Of a stretch of 64,000 nt of DNA, positions 31,939 to 40,906 are shown one piece after another. The DNA is taken from positions 1-64,000 of the forward strand of contig NZ_JABJWH010000020.1 of the NCBI RefSeq assembly GCF_015265435.1. The letters run 5' to 3'. A program made the translations under genes and the position numbers. Source of the stretch: Alloalcanivorax profundimaris (GTDB lineage: Bacteria; Pseudomonadota; Gammaproteobacteria; Pseudomonadales; Alcanivoracaceae). Position 1 is the stretch's first letter. The number at the start of each line of letters is the position of its first letter. The notes below the pieces were generated by a model that made no database searches, was not told the DNA's origin, and saw only the letters and a list, made by a program, of their open reading frames with translations.

Positions 31939-32490
31939 ATGACACAACCGCACTCCTGGACCGACTGGTTCGACGCCACCCGGGCCGCCGCGCCCCATTG
32001 TTTCATGCAGCTGGCCACGGTGGCCGCCGATGGCGCCCGCTGCCGTACCCTGACCCTGCGCGAGCGCCACGGCGCCGGCCTGTGGTTCACCACCGACCTG
32101 CGCAGCGACAAGGTCACCGAACTGCGCCGCCAGCGCCGCGCCAGCGACGGCGCGCCCCGGGCCGAGGCCTGCTGGTACGACCTCACCAGCCGCGTTCAAT
32201 GGCGCTTTCGCGGCCCGATTCGCCTGCTGCTGCCGGAGAACCACCCGGACGACTGCCAGCGCCTGTGGGAACGGATCGGCGACGCCGACCGGGCCCGCTT
32301 CCATGGCCCGCCGCCGGGCAGCGTTCATCAGGGCCCGCCGCCGGAACCGGCACCGCGCATCGCCGAGGATTTTTCCATTCTGGTGCTGGAGGCGGAACGG
32401 GTGGACGTGCTGGAACTGGCCGACGAACCGCACCGCCACTGGCGCTATCAGGGCGTCGACGACACCTCCCCCGCGCGCCTGATGCCGTGA
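31939..32490 (+). CDS. Pyridoxamine 5'-phosphate oxidase-like flavoprotein (Alr4036 type)
   Basis: A 183-residue protein with the split-barrel FMN-binding fold of the pyridoxamine phosphate oxidase superfamily. The FMN motif is CRTLTLRERHGAGLWFTTDL, followed by RSDKVTELRR; WYDLTSRVQWRFRGPIRLL is also typical of the Alr4036 group. It is too divergent from PdxH to be assigned PLP synthesis. ATGs at 31921 and 31939 are both possible; neither has a strong ribosome site, and the second gives the usual N-terminus (MTQPHSWTDWFDATR). It is divergent from trpE and converges on roxR. Confidence 0.75.
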   Translation: MTQPHSWTDWFDATRAAAPHCFMQLATVAADGARCRTLTLRERHGAGLWFTTDLRSDKVTELRRQRRASDGAPRAEACWYDLTSRVQWRFRGPIRLLLPENHPDDCQRLWERIGDADRARFHGPPPGSVHQGPPPEPAPRIAEDFSILVLEAERVDVLELADEPHRHWRYQGVDDTSPARLMP

Positions 32491-32499
32491 GCGTTCAAA

Positions 32500-32517
32500 C
32501 GCCCCGGGAACGGGGCG
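32500..32517 (-). terminator. Terminator hairpin between the FMN protein and roxR
   Basis: CGCCCCG (32500-32506) pairs with CGGGGCG (32511-32517) around GGAA. On the minus strand the stem is followed by TTTGAA, so it can end the cyo-SURF1-roxSR transcript. It may also serve the convergent plus-strand gene. Confidence 0.65.
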
Positions 32518-32522
32518 GCGGG

Positions 32523-33080
32523 TTATTTGATCTGGCGCTTGCCCAGCTTGCGAGCCAGGGTGCGCCGGTGCATGCCCAGCCGGCGGGCGGTCTCGGAGAT
32601 GTTGAAGCCGGTTTCCGCCAGGGTCTGGTGAATCCGCTCCCACTCCAGGGTCTTGATGGAGGTGGGGCGGCCTTCCACGGCCACCTCGGTGCTGCCGTCG
32701 GCGCGCTCGAAAGCGGCTTCGATGTCGTCGGTGTTGGAGGGCTTGGCGAGATAATGGCAGGCGCCCAGCTTAATCGCCTCCACGGCGGTGGCGATGCTGG
32801 CGTAACCGGTGAGCACCACGATCAGCATTTCCGGGTCGTGCTCGTGGAGAGCCTGCACGCAGGTCAGGCCGGAGGCGTCGCCCTTGAGCTTCAGATCCAC
32901 CACCGCGTAACCGGGACGGTATTCCTCCAGGGTCCCGGCCAGGTCTTCCATGCCCTCCAGGGACCGCACCGCGTAGCCGCGCCGCTCGAAGGAGCGGCCC
33001 AGGGTGCGCGCCAGGGCGGCGTCGTCCTCGACGATCAACAACCGCCGGACGTCCTCGGCATGACCGGTATCAGCACTCAT
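32523..33080 (-). CDS. roxR: Redox response regulator RoxR/RegA (PrrA, ActR)
   Basis: A two-domain regulator of respiratory genes in response to redox state. The 185-residue protein has a receiver domain with the acidic pair in LLIVEDDAALA and the phosphorylation site Asp62 in AVVDLKLKGDASGL. It ends with the compact Fis-type helix-turn-helix typical of the RegA group (FNISETARRLGMHRRTLARK). Its ATG overlaps the roxS stop as ATGA. It is the last gene of the operon starting with cyoA and is followed by a hairpin terminator. RegA relatives control terminal oxidases, so regulation of the linked cyo genes is likely. Confidence 0.9.
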   Translation of the reverse strand: MSADTGHAEDVRRLLIVEDDAALARTLGRSFERRGYAVRSLEGMEDLAGTLEEYRPGYAVVDLKLKGDASGLTCVQALHEHDPEMLIVVLTGYASIATAVEAIKLGACHYLAKPSNTDDIEAAFERADGSTEVAVEGRPTSIKTLEWERIHQTLAETGFNISETARRLGMHRRTLARKLGKRQIK

Positions 33081-34387
33081 CAGGGTTCTCCTCCCTCCTG
33101 CTCGTCTTCCAGCGTGATCGCCGCCAGCGGCAGGGTCAGCACCACCTCGGCGCCGCCCTGGGGGCGGTTGTGGGCGCGCACGCCGCCACCCAGGGTGCGC
33201 GCCACGTTGACCACCAGGAACAGGCCCAGGCCGCTGCCCGGCCGGCCCTTGGTGGACTGGTAGGGTCGTCCCAGCCGGGTCAACATGGCGTCGCTGAAGC
33301 CGGGGCCATCGTCGCTCACCGCCAGCACCAGGGCGTCGCCGTCACGGCGCACGGTCAGCGTGACCCGCTCGCGGGCCGCCTCCAGGGCGTTGTCGAGCAC
33401 ATTATAAAGGCTCTGCTTGATGGCCGAATCGGACACAATGTCCACGTCCTCGCCGAAGCGGTCGTGGTAGGAGAAGGTCTTCACCGGGCGGCTGCCGCGC
33501 CATTCCTCGACGATGTCGTTGAGGAAGGCGTGCACCGTGGTTTCCTCGGAGGATTCGCCGCGCGCCTCCCCGGCGGACAGCAGGATGCCGCTGACGATGG
33601 ACTTGCAGCGCTGTACCTGGGTCTGCATCTCGCCGATTTCCTGCCGCAGGTCCGGGTCGCCCTTGAACACCGGCATGTGCTTCCAGTCGCCCAGGATCAC
33701 CGCCAGGGTGGACAGCGGCGTGCCCAGCTCGTGGGCGGCGCCGGAGGCCAGCAGCCCCATGCGCACGATGTGCTCCTCCTCGGCGGCGCGCTGACGCAGG
33801 TCCGCCAGACGCTCGTCGCGCTCGCGGCGGTTGCGGGTGATGCGGTTAATGAACACCACCAGCAGCACGGCGTTGAGCACGAAGCAGATCAGCATGCCCT
33901 GGATGTAGAGACTGAACGGCCCGCGCTCGTAATCCGGCGGCAGGGTCAGCGGCCGGCCGGCGAACTCCAGCCACACGAAACAGGCGGCGGTGATCAGCAC
34001 GATCACCCAGGTGGACCAGGCCTCCAGCAGCACCGCCGCCAGCACCACCTGCAGCAGATAGAGGAAGATGAACGGGTTGGTGGCGCCGCCGCTGAGCCAC
34101 AGCTGCACGGTGAGGGTGCCCACATCCACCAGCAAGGCCAGGAACAGCTCGCCGTTGCTCACCTCCCGGCCCACCAGCTTGAGACGCAGCATGCTGATGC
34201 CGTTGAAGGCCACCAGCCCGGCCAGCACCGCCATCATGTAATGCATGGGCAGCGCCACGCTGAACACGAAGTGGGCCACCAGAATGGTGCCGATCTGGCC
34301 GAGCACCGCGATCCAGCGCAGCTGGATCAGCTGCTGCATGTTATTGCGGCCGGTGGCGTCGTGTTCAGTGTGAACCGCTGTGGTCAT
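33080..34387 (-). CDS. roxS: Redox sensor kinase RoxS/RegB (PrrB, ActS)
   Basis: A membrane histidine kinase of 435 residues with about six N-terminal helices (residues 22-180). It carries the three marks of RegB: the quinone-site heptapeptide GGATNPF (100-106), the H-box HELGTPLST with His219, and the redox-box cysteine Cys261 in QRCKSIVSGILLS. The HATPase domain (DNALEAARERV, DDGPGFSD, GSGLGLFLV) is intact. It should autophosphorylate when the quinone pool is reduced and pass phosphate to RoxR. The start at 34387 follows GGGAG inside the end of the SURF1 gene, a 23-bp overlap, so it is tied to the oxidase operon. Confidence 0.93.
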   Translation of the reverse strand: MTTAVHTEHDATGRNNMQQLIQLRWIAVLGQIGTILVAHFVFSVALPMHYMMAVLAGLVAFNGISMLRLKLVGREVSNGELFLALLVDVGTLTVQLWLSGGATNPFIFLYLLQVVLAAVLLEAWSTWVIVLITAACFVWLEFAGRPLTLPPDYERGPFSLYIQGMLICFVLNAVLLVVFINRITRNRRERDERLADLRQRAAEEEHIVRMGLLASGAAHELGTPLSTLAVILGDWKHMPVFKGDPDLRQEIGEMQTQVQRCKSIVSGILLSAGEARGESSEETTVHAFLNDIVEEWRGSRPVKTFSYHDRFGEDVDIVSDSAIKQSLYNVLDNALEAARERVTLTVRRDGDALVLAVSDDGPGFSDAMLTRLGRPYQSTKGRPGSGLGLFLVVNVARTLGGGVRAHNRPQGGAEVVLTLPLAAITLEDEQEGGEP

Positions 34388-35144
34388 GGTCGTCGTCTCC
34401 CTGGTCCCCGGGCCGGAATTCCTGACGCGCGGTGTAGAGCGCGCCGGCGGCCACCATCAGGGCGAGGATATACCAGGTAATGGCGTAGACCAGGTGATTG
34501 TTGTGGAACTCGATCACCGTCAGGCCCGGCACCGGCCCGGCCTCGGGGGCGGCGTCCGGATCGCCGGTGACGTCCACGAAGTACGGCGCCACCGGCGCCA
34601 GGTCGCGGGCCTCGGCGATGGCGGCCAGGTCCCGGGAGTACCAGCGGTCGGCGGCGGGGTCGTTGTCGCGCAGGAAGCCGCCGCCGGGCTGGTCGACACG
34701 CAGCAGGCCGGTGACGGTGACCGGCCCTTGCGGGCGGGCGTAGTCGGCGTCGCGGTCGGGCACGTAGCCCCGGTTGATCAGCACCAGGGTGCCGTCGTCG
34801 CGGCGCAGGGGGGTCATCACCCAGTAACCGCCGCCCAGGCGGGTGGTGGCCTGGACCAGGGTGTCGCGGTCATGGAGGTAGGTGCCGTGCAGGCGCACCG
34901 GGCGGTATTCGTCCCGGTCTTCGTTGACGCCGTCCCAGTCCATGGGGCGGGGCGCGGTGAGCGGGTCGGCGTGGACGCGCTCCTCCACGCGCTGGATCAG
35001 ATCCAGCTTCCAGGCGCGGCGTTCCACCTGCCACTGGCCCAGGGCCAGAAAGCCGGCGAAGGCGCCCAGGGCCAGCAGGCCCCAGAACACCCGGGCCGCC
35101 CAGCGGCGGGCGCTCACCGGAGCGCCGCCAGCGTGGTTAGCCAT
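34365..35144 (-). CDS. SURF1 family oxidase-assembly protein
   Basis: An assembly factor that helps insert heme into haem-copper oxidases. The 259-residue protein has the two expected membrane helices (about 18-36 and 213-232). The family motifs are FLALGQWQVERRAWK near the N-terminus, YRPVRLHGTYLHDRDTLVQ, VLINRGYVP, and EFHNNHLVYAITWYILALM before the second helix. The C-terminus is Asp/His-rich. It overlaps cyoD by 8 bp and roxS by 23 bp. SURF1 is usually linked to aa3 oxidases; here it stands where cyoE (heme O synthase) is found in most cyo operons. Confidence 0.9.
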   Translation of the reverse strand: MANHAGGAPVSARRWAARVFWGLLALGAFAGFLALGQWQVERRAWKLDLIQRVEERVHADPLTAPRPMDWDGVNEDRDEYRPVRLHGTYLHDRDTLVQATTRLGGGYWVMTPLRRDDGTLVLINRGYVPDRDADYARPQGPVTVTGLLRVDQPGGGFLRDNDPAADRWYSRDLAAIAEARDLAPVAPYFVDVTGDPDAAPEAGPVPGLTVIEFHNNHLVYAITWYILALMVAAGALYTARQEFRPGDQGDDDHDHSGSH

Positions 35145-35493
35145 ACTCCTTCATCAGGCCGGGCATCATGTTCACGTTGAGGTGATACATCACCCACAGC
35201 GAGCCGGCCAGGGCGATAAACACGATCACCGCGGTGAAGATCAGCGCCAGCATGTTCCAGCCCCCTTCGGAGTGGAAGTTCATGTGCAGGAAGTAAATCA
35301 TGTGCACGACGATCTGCACCGCCGCGAAACCGAGGATCACCAGGGCGGTCATGCCGGTGTCCTTGATCACGTCGCCCATCACCAGCCAGAACGGGATGGC
35401 GGTGAGAATCACCGACAGCACGAAGCCGGTCATGTAGCCCTTGAAGGTGCTGTGCGGCATGTCTCCGCCGTGATGATCGTTGGATCCGCTCAT
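35137..35493 (-). CDS. cyoD: Cytochrome bo3 quinol oxidase subunit IV
   Basis: A small membrane subunit of the quinol oxidase. The 118-residue protein has three predicted helices ([40 protein letters not shown] and a third near the C-terminus). The [17 protein letters not shown] segment is typical of CyoD. The start [10 protein letters not shown] overlaps the cyoC stop as ATGA. The N-terminus is His-rich. Confidence 0.9.
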   Translation of the reverse strand: MSGSNDHHGGDMPHSTFKGYMTGFVLSVILTAIPFWLVMGDVIKDTGMTALVILGFAAVQIVVHMIYFLHMNFHSEGGWNMLALIFTAVIVFIALAGSLWVMYHLNVNMMPGLMKEYG

Positions 35494-36131
35494 GGCAGCA
35501 CTCCCATCAGATATACGAAGGTGAAGACGCCGATCCAGACCACGTCCAGGAAGTGCCAGAACATGGACAGGCAGAACAGGCGGCGCTGGTTCTCCGGAAT
35601 CAGGCCGTGCTTCTTGAGCTGGAACAACAGGGTCACCAGCCACACGATGCCGAACAGCACGTGCAGGCCGTGGGTGCCCACCAGGCCGAAGAAGGCGCTC
35701 AGGAAGCCGCTGCGCCAGGGGCCCGCGCCCTCGTGGATCAGATGGTTGAATTCATACAGTTCCAGGCCCAGGAAGCCGGCGCCGAGCAGGCCGGTGATGG
35801 CCAGCCACACCATGGTGCCGCGCAACTGGTTGGCCTGCATTTTCAGCATCGCGAAGCCGTAGGTGATCGACGACAGCAGCAGCAGGCTGGTGTTCATCGC
35901 CACCAGGGGCAGATCGAACAACTCCATGCCGGTGGGGCCGTCCGCGTAGCTGCGCCCCAGCACGCCGTAGGTGGCGAACAGACTGGCGAAGATCAGGCAG
36001 TCGCTCATCAGGTAGATCCAGAAGCCCAGCAGAGTGCCGGTCTCCGGATGATGCTCGGTGGTCTCGTGGAACTGCAGCGGCTCGCCGCGCTCCGCGTTAC
36101 CGGCCAGGGTGTCGTGGGTGGTCTCAGACAT
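35490..36131 (-). CDS. cyoC: Cytochrome bo3 quinol oxidase subunit III
   Basis: The five-helix subunit III of the quinol oxidase. The protein is 213 residues, against 204 in E. coli. Typical stretches are [20 protein letters not shown], the glutamate in [26 protein letters not shown] and [20 protein letters not shown]. The start MSETTHD was chosen because the upstream extension is the end of cyoB in another frame. It overlaps cyoB by 8 bp. Confidence 0.93.
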   Translation of the reverse strand: MSETTHDTLAGNAERGEPLQFHETTEHHPETGTLLGFWIYLMSDCLIFASLFATYGVLGRSYADGPTGMELFDLPLVAMNTSLLLLSSITYGFAMLKMQANQLRGTMVWLAITGLLGAGFLGLELYEFNHLIHEGAGPWRSGFLSAFFGLVGTHGLHVLFGIVWLVTLLFQLKKHGLIPENQRRLFCLSMFWHFLDVVWIGVFTFVYLMGVLP

Positions 36132-38124
36132 GGTTCGCAAGCATCCGTGTACGGTTTGCCTCGGTCTCGGCCACTTCGTCGGCCGGGATGTGATAGTCGC
36201 GGTCATAGTTGAAGGTATGACCGATCGTCACCGCCAGCAGGGCCAGGAAGCTGACGCCCACCAGCAGCCACATGTGCCAGATCAGCGCGAAGCCCAGCAC
36301 CGTGGCGATGCCCGCCAGAATGATCCCGGCGCCGGTGTTCTTGGGCATGTGGATCGGCAGGAAACCTTCCTCGGGCCGCTTGTAGCCGTGCTCTTTCATC
36401 TGCCACCAGGCGTCCATATCGTGCACGCGCGGCGTGAACGCGAAGTTGTAGTACGGCGGCGGCGAGGAGGTGGACCACTCCAGGGTGCGGCCGTGCCAGG
36501 GGTCGCCGGTCTCGTCGCGCAGCTCGTCGCGGCGGCGGTAGCTGACCACCAGCTGGATCAGGAAGCTGGCGATGCCGATGGCGATCAGGAAGGCGCCGAA
36601 GGCGGCGATGATGAACCAGATCTGCACGGACGGATCGTCGAAGTGGTTCATGCGCCGGGTCACGCCCATCAGGCCCAGCACGTACAGCGGCATGAAGGCG
36701 AAATAGAAGCCGATGGTCCAGAACCAGAAGGACATCTTGCCCCAGAACGGATCCAGCTTGTAACCGAACGCCTTCGGGTACCAGTAGGTGATGCCGGCGA
36801 ACATGCCAAACAGCACGCCACCGATGATCACGTTATGGAAGTGCGCCACCAGGAACAGGCTGTTGTGCAGCACGAAGTCCGCCGGCGGCACCGCCAGCAG
36901 CACGCCGGTCATGCCGCCGATCACGAAGGTGATGATGAAGCCCAGGGTCCACAGCATCGGCACTTCCATTTCGATGCGCCCGCGATACATGGTGAACAGC
37001 CAGTTGAACACCTTCGCCCCGGTGGGAATCGAGATGATCATGGTGGTGATCCCGAAGAACGAGTTCACCGTTGGCCCCGAGCCCATGGTGAAGAAGTGGT
37101 GCAGCCATACCATGTAGGACAGCACGGTGATCACCACGGTGGCGTAGACCATGGAGGCGTAGCCGAACAGGCGCTTGCGCGAGAAGGTGGAGACGATCTC
37201 GGAGAACACGCCGAACGCCGGCAGAATCAGGATGTACACTTCCGGGTGACCCCAGATCCAGATCAGGTTGATGTACATCATCACGTTGCCGCCCAGATCG
37301 CTGGTAAAAAAGGCGGTACCGAGGTAACGATCCAGGGCGAGCATGGCGAGCACGGCGGTGAGCACCGGGAAGGCGGCGACGATCAGCACGTTGGTGCACA
37401 GGGCGGTCCAGGAGAACACCGGCATGCGCATCAGGGACATGCCCGGGGCCCGCATCTTGACGATGGTGACCAGCAGGTTGACCCCCGATAGCAAGGTGCC
37501 CACCCCGGCTATCTGTAGCGCCCATATGTAATAGTCCACGCCGACGCCGGGGCTTTTTATGATTCCCGACACCGGTGGGTAGGCGAGCCAGCCGGTCTTG
37601 GCGAATTCGCCCACGAACAGGGACATCATCACCAGCACGGCGCCACTGGTGGTCATCCAGAAGCTGAAATTGTTGAGGAACGGGAACGCCACGTCGCGGG
37701 CGCCGATCTGCAGCGGCACCACATAGTTCATGATGCCGGTGATCATCGGCATGGCGACGAAGAAGATCATGATCACGCCGTGGGCGGTGAAGATCTGGTC
37801 GTAGTGGTCCGGCGGCAGATAGCCGGCGGCGTCGCCCACCGCCCAGGCCTGCTGGATGCGCATCATGATGGCGTCGGCGAAGCCGCGCAGCAGCATGATG
37901 ATGGCCAGCACAATGTACATGATGCCGATTTTCTTGTGGTCGATGCTGGTGAACCACTCGTGCCACAGGTAGCCCCAGGCCTTCTTGTAGGTGATGAAAC
38001 CGAGCAGCGCCAGGCCGCCCACGGCCACCATCGCGAAGGTTATGATCAGAATGGGCTCGTGATACGGGATCGACTCCAGGGTGAGGCGACCGAAGATCAG
38101 CTTTGTCAGGTCCAATTCAGACAT
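36124..38124 (-). CDS. cyoB: Cytochrome bo3 quinol oxidase subunit I
   Basis: The catalytic subunit, holding low-spin heme b and the heme o(or a)-CuB centre where oxygen is reduced. It has 666 residues, against 663 in E. coli, and about 15 helices. Metal ligands can be recognised: the heme His in [14 protein letters not shown], the CuB His and cross-linked Tyr in [15 protein letters not shown], the His-His pair in LHHFFTMG, and the heme His pair in [12 protein letters not shown]. It follows cyoA by 24 bp. The heme type (o or a) at the active site is uncertain because SURF1, not cyoE, is in the operon. Confidence 0.95.
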   Translation of the reverse strand: MSELDLTKLIFGRLTLESIPYHEPILIITFAMVAVGGLALLGFITYKKAWGYLWHEWFTSIDHKKIGIMYIVLAIIMLLRGFADAIMMRIQQAWAVGDAAGYLPPDHYDQIFTAHGVIMIFFVAMPMITGIMNYVVPLQIGARDVAFPFLNNFSFWMTTSGAVLVMMSLFVGEFAKTGWLAYPPVSGIIKSPGVGVDYYIWALQIAGVGTLLSGVNLLVTIVKMRAPGMSLMRMPVFSWTALCTNVLIVAAFPVLTAVLAMLALDRYLGTAFFTSDLGGNVMMYINLIWIWGHPEVYILILPAFGVFSEIVSTFSRKRLFGYASMVYATVVITVLSYMVWLHHFFTMGSGPTVNSFFGITTMIISIPTGAKVFNWLFTMYRGRIEMEVPMLWTLGFIITFVIGGMTGVLLAVPPADFVLHNSLFLVAHFHNVIIGGVLFGMFAGITYWYPKAFGYKLDPFWGKMSFWFWTIGFYFAFMPLYVLGLMGVTRRMNHFDDPSVQIWFIIAAFGAFLIAIGIASFLIQLVVSYRRRDELRDETGDPWHGRTLEWSTSSPPPYYNFAFTPRVHDMDAWWQMKEHGYKRPEEGFLPIHMPKNTGAGIILAGIATVLGFALIWHMWLLVGVSFLALLAVTIGHTFNYDRDYHIPADEVAETEANRTRMLANHV

Positions 38125-38148
38125 TTCGTATACCGACGCTGGAAGCGT

Positions 38149-39171
38149 TTACCGATTGAGGGACCGGGCGTTGTCACCGGCCATGGTCAGATCCAGAAGT
38201 TCGCGCACCTCTTTCTCGCTACCGGCTTCGCGATCACGGGGATCACCGGCGATGCACATGGTCAGGCCCAGTTCCGTGAAGGCCATCATTTCGTCCATGC
38301 AGACGTCACCCGGCTCCAGGCAGCGGTTGAGAATGTCGTGGTAGAGCGTCTCGTCCGCGCTGGCGTAGTAGGTGACCGGGTTGGCCTGGCTGGGTTGCTC
38401 AAGCTCCCGATAAACGTCGCGGGTCAGCGCGTTGGGGCTCGCCTTGACCTTGCTGATCCAGGCATCGAAATCCGCCTCGCTGAGACCGTGGAACTTGAAA
38501 CGCATGTCCGAGAAACCGGCGCCGCTGTAGTTGGCGGAGAAGCCGTCGTACACGCCGGGCTCGTTGATCACCGCGTGCAGTTTGGTTTCCATGCCGGCCA
38601 TGGAATAGATCTGCCCCGCCAGCGCCGGAATGAAGAACGAATTCATGGCGCCCTCGGAGGTGATCTTGAAGCGGATCGGCCGGTCCACCGGCGCCGCCAG
38701 CTCGTTGACCACCGCCACGTTCTGCTCCGGATAGAAGAACAGCCATTTCCAGTCCAGCGACACCACCTCGATGACCAACGGCTCCACGCCCTCCGGAACC
38801 GGCCGGTTGGCGTCGATGCGCTCCAGCGGCCGGTAGGGGTCGAGCTTGTGGGTGCTCACCCAGGTCATGGCGCCCAGGGCGATGATGATCATCAGGGGCG
38901 CGCCCCAGATCACCAGTTCCAGGACCGTGGAATGGTCCCAGTCGGGCTTGTAGGTGGCGTTGTTGCCGGCCCGATAGCGGAAGGCGAACACCAGGGTGAG
39001 GATGATCACCGGTACGATCACCAGCAACATCAGGAAGGTGGCCCAGAGGATCAGGTCGCGCTGCTGGGACGCGATATCGCCGGACGGCGACATCAGCACC
39101 GTGTCGCACCCGCTCAACAGGGCGACGGCGATCAGAACAGGGGTTATGCGCAAAAATTTGAGTAACTGCAT
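38149..39171 (-). CDS. cyoA: Cytochrome bo3 quinol oxidase subunit II
   Basis: The membrane-anchored subunit II. The 340-residue protein starts with a lipoprotein signal (LIAVALLSGC, lipobox Cys near residue 22). Two helices follow (about 42-64 and 88-107), then a periplasmic cupredoxin-like domain. The CuA cysteine pair of cytochrome c oxidases is absent (FIPALAGQIYSMAGMETKLH and the following stretch have no cysteines), so it should be a quinol oxidase. It is first in the seven-gene set cyoABCD-SURF1-roxSR. A 19-bp perfect inverted repeat lies 65 bp upstream of its start. Confidence 0.95.
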   Translation of the reverse strand: MQLLKFLRITPVLIAVALLSGCDTVLMSPSGDIASQQRDLILWATFLMLLVIVPVIILTLVFAFRYRAGNNATYKPDWDHSTVLELVIWGAPLMIIIALGAMTWVSTHKLDPYRPLERIDANRPVPEGVEPLVIEVVSLDWKWLFFYPEQNVAVVNELAAPVDRPIRFKITSEGAMNSFFIPALAGQIYSMAGMETKLHAVINEPGVYDGFSANYSGAGFSDMRFKFHGLSEADFDAWISKVKASPNALTRDVYRELEQPSQANPVTYYASADETLYHDILNRCLEPGDVCMDEMMAFTELGLTMCIAGDPRDREAGSEKEVRELLDLTMAGDNARSLNR

Positions 39172-39235
39172 TGCCGGATCATACAGACGTGGCCCAGGGT
39201 GCGGCGCACTCTACCCGCCGGGAAGCGCGGCGGGA

Positions 39236-39254
39236 ATTGGACATTTTGTCCAAT
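39236..39254. promoter_or_regulatory. Inverted-repeat operator candidate upstream of cyoA
   Basis: ATTGGACA-TTT-TGTCCAAT, a perfect 8-bp inverted repeat with a 3-bp spacer. It lies in the 222-bp gap between cyoA (start 39171) and the divergent MFS gene (start 39394), nearer to cyoA. Its symmetry and AT content stand out from the GC-rich surroundings. I cannot assign it to a known regulator. Confidence 0.5.
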
Positions 39255-39328
39255 GGCGGCGGAGCGCGTTTCGAGAGAAGCCTCGCACGCGCGATGATAC
39301 GGCGCACCGGGGCGGGGACTGGATTTCC

Positions 39329-39357
39329 TTGACCGCCGGGGCCAGCATACCCCTAAT
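39329..39357 (+). promoter_or_regulatory. Sigma-70-type promoter of the MFS gene
   Basis: TTGACC (39329-39334) and CCTAAT (39352-39357) are spaced by 17 bp, matching the -35 and -10 consensus in five and four of six positions. A start near 39364 would give a leader of about 30 nt before the ATG at 39394. Confidence 0.5.
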
Positions 39358-39393
39358 GAATTCCAATAAACCAGCACGCAGCGAGACCGGATC

Positions 39394-40713
39394 ATGTCCA
39401 GCACACACCAGCCCGCTTTGACCGACGCCCCCCAGGAGCCCGCCGCCGACCGCGCCAACGTGGCCCCCGGCGAGATCGCCGTGGGGGTGGTGGTCGGCCG
39501 CACCTCCGAGTATTTCGACTTCTTCGTTTACGGCATCGCCTCGGTGCTGGTGTTTCCGTCGGTGTTCTTTCCCTTCGCCGACCGCCTGGAAGGCACCCTC
39601 TACGCCTTCGTGGTGTTTTCCTTCGCGTTCATCGCCCGGCCCTTCGGCACCGCCCTGTTCATGACCATCCAGCGGCGCTGGGACCGCAGCGTGAAGCTCA
39701 CCACCTCGCTGTTCCTGCTCGGCACCGCCACCGCCGGCATCGCCTTCCTGCCCGGCTACGAGACCCTGGGCGGCTTCTCGATCCTCCTGTTGGCGCTGTT
39801 CCGCATCCTCCAGGGCATCGCCCTGGGCGGCTCCTGGGACGGCCTGCCCTCGCTGCTGGCCCTGAACGCCCCCCGCGAACGGCGCAGCTGGTACGCCATG
39901 CTGGGGCAGCTGGGCGCGCCGATCGGCTTCCTGGTGGCCAGCGCCCTGTTCCTGTTCCTGTTCTCCAGCCTGGACAGCAGCGACTTCCTGGGCTGGGGCT
40001 GGCGCTACCCGTTCTTCGTCGCCTTCGCCATCAACGTGGTGGCCTTGTTCGCGCGGCTGCGGCTGGTGGTGACCCATGAGTACACCGAAGCCCTGGAGGA
40101 AGGCGAGCTGGAGCCCCTGGGCACCCGGGAAATGCTGCGCAAGCAGGGCTACAACATCTTCATCGGCTCCTTCGCCGCCCTGGCCAGCTACGCACTGTTC
40201 CACATGGTGACCATCTTCCCCTTGTCCTGGATCAACCTGGGTGACACCCAGGCCATCGGCGACGTGCTCGCCGTGCAGATCGCCGGCGCCATCCTGGGCA
40301 TGGCCGGCACCGTGTTCTCCGGCTGGATCGCCGACCGCATCGGCAAACGCACCACCGTGGCCACCCTGGCGGTCCTGATCGGCGTGTTCAGCCTGTTCAC
40401 GCCCATGCTGATGGACGGCTCCGCCCTGCAGCAGGACCTGTTCATCCTGATCGGCTTCGCCCTGCTCGGCGTCTCCTACGGCCAGGCCTCCGGCACCGTG
40501 ACCGCCAACTTCGAACGCCGCTTCCGCTACACCGGCGCCGCCCTGACCTCCGACTTCGCCTGGCTGTTCGGCGCCGCCTTCGCGCCCCTGGTGGCCCTGG
40601 GCCTGTCCGCCAAGTTCGGCCTCGCCTACGTGAGCGTCTACCTGCTCTCCGGGGTGATCTGCACCCTGCTGGCCCTGCGCATCAACCGCCGCCTGGAAAC
40701 CGGCGAGCCCTGA
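39394..40713 (+). CDS. MFS transporter, MHS (metabolite:H+ symporter)-like
   Basis: A 439-residue transporter with about twelve membrane helices. The N-terminal GRTSEYFDFFVYGIASVLVF is the start seen in the MHS subgroup (sugar phosphate, citrate, proline/betaine and shikimate carriers). The inter-helix loop is WDRSVKLTTSLFLLGTATAG, and a second GWIADRIGKRTTVATLAVLI loop is in the C-terminal half. ALFRILQGIALGGSWDGLPS is the helix-5 motif. The substrate is unknown. It is divergent from cyoA and convergent with the Old Yellow Enzyme gene, with a large palindrome between the 3' ends. Confidence 0.8.
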   Translation: MSSTHQPALTDAPQEPAADRANVAPGEIAVGVVVGRTSEYFDFFVYGIASVLVFPSVFFPFADRLEGTLYAFVVFSFAFIARPFGTALFMTIQRRWDRSVKLTTSLFLLGTATAGIAFLPGYETLGGFSILLLALFRILQGIALGGSWDGLPSLLALNAPRERRSWYAMLGQLGAPIGFLVASALFLFLFSSLDSSDFLGWGWRYPFFVAFAINVVALFARLRLVVTHEYTEALEEGELEPLGTREMLRKQGYNIFIGSFAALASYALFHMVTIFPLSWINLGDTQAIGDVLAVQIAGAILGMAGTVFSGWIADRIGKRTTVATLAVLIGVFSLFTPMLMDGSALQQDLFILIGFALLGVSYGQASGTVTANFERRFRYTGAALTSDFAWLFGAAFAPLVALGLSAKFGLAYVSVYLLSGVICTLLALRINRRLETGEP

Positions 40714-40756
40714 CCGCCATAACAATCCACGGAGCCGCGCGGAACGCTACCCCGGA

Positions 40757-40865
40757 GCGTCCTGGTGCGGGCCCCTTTCCGGGACCCTTGAGAACAGGAC
40801 GTTCGAAAGGGAGCCTACAGGGACGTACTCGCGGCGTTCCCGGAAAGGGGCCCGCACCAGGACGC
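40757..40865. repeat. Large intergenic palindrome with CAGGGACG centre, copy B
   Basis: Positions 40757-40784 and 40838-40865 form a perfect 28-bp inverted repeat around a 53-nt centre. The centre has the hairpins GAACAGGACGTTC (40792-40804) and TACAGGGACGTA (40816-40827), then CTCGCGGCG, on the plus strand. Stem length and centre match the element at 8104-8210, but the stem sequence is unrelated. It separates the convergent MFS and Old Yellow Enzyme genes. The remaining gap sequence is unremarkable. Confidence 0.85.
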
Positions 40866-40906
40866 GGCCCGGCTGGAGAGCCCAACGCTCAAAGACCGAC
40901 GAAGGC

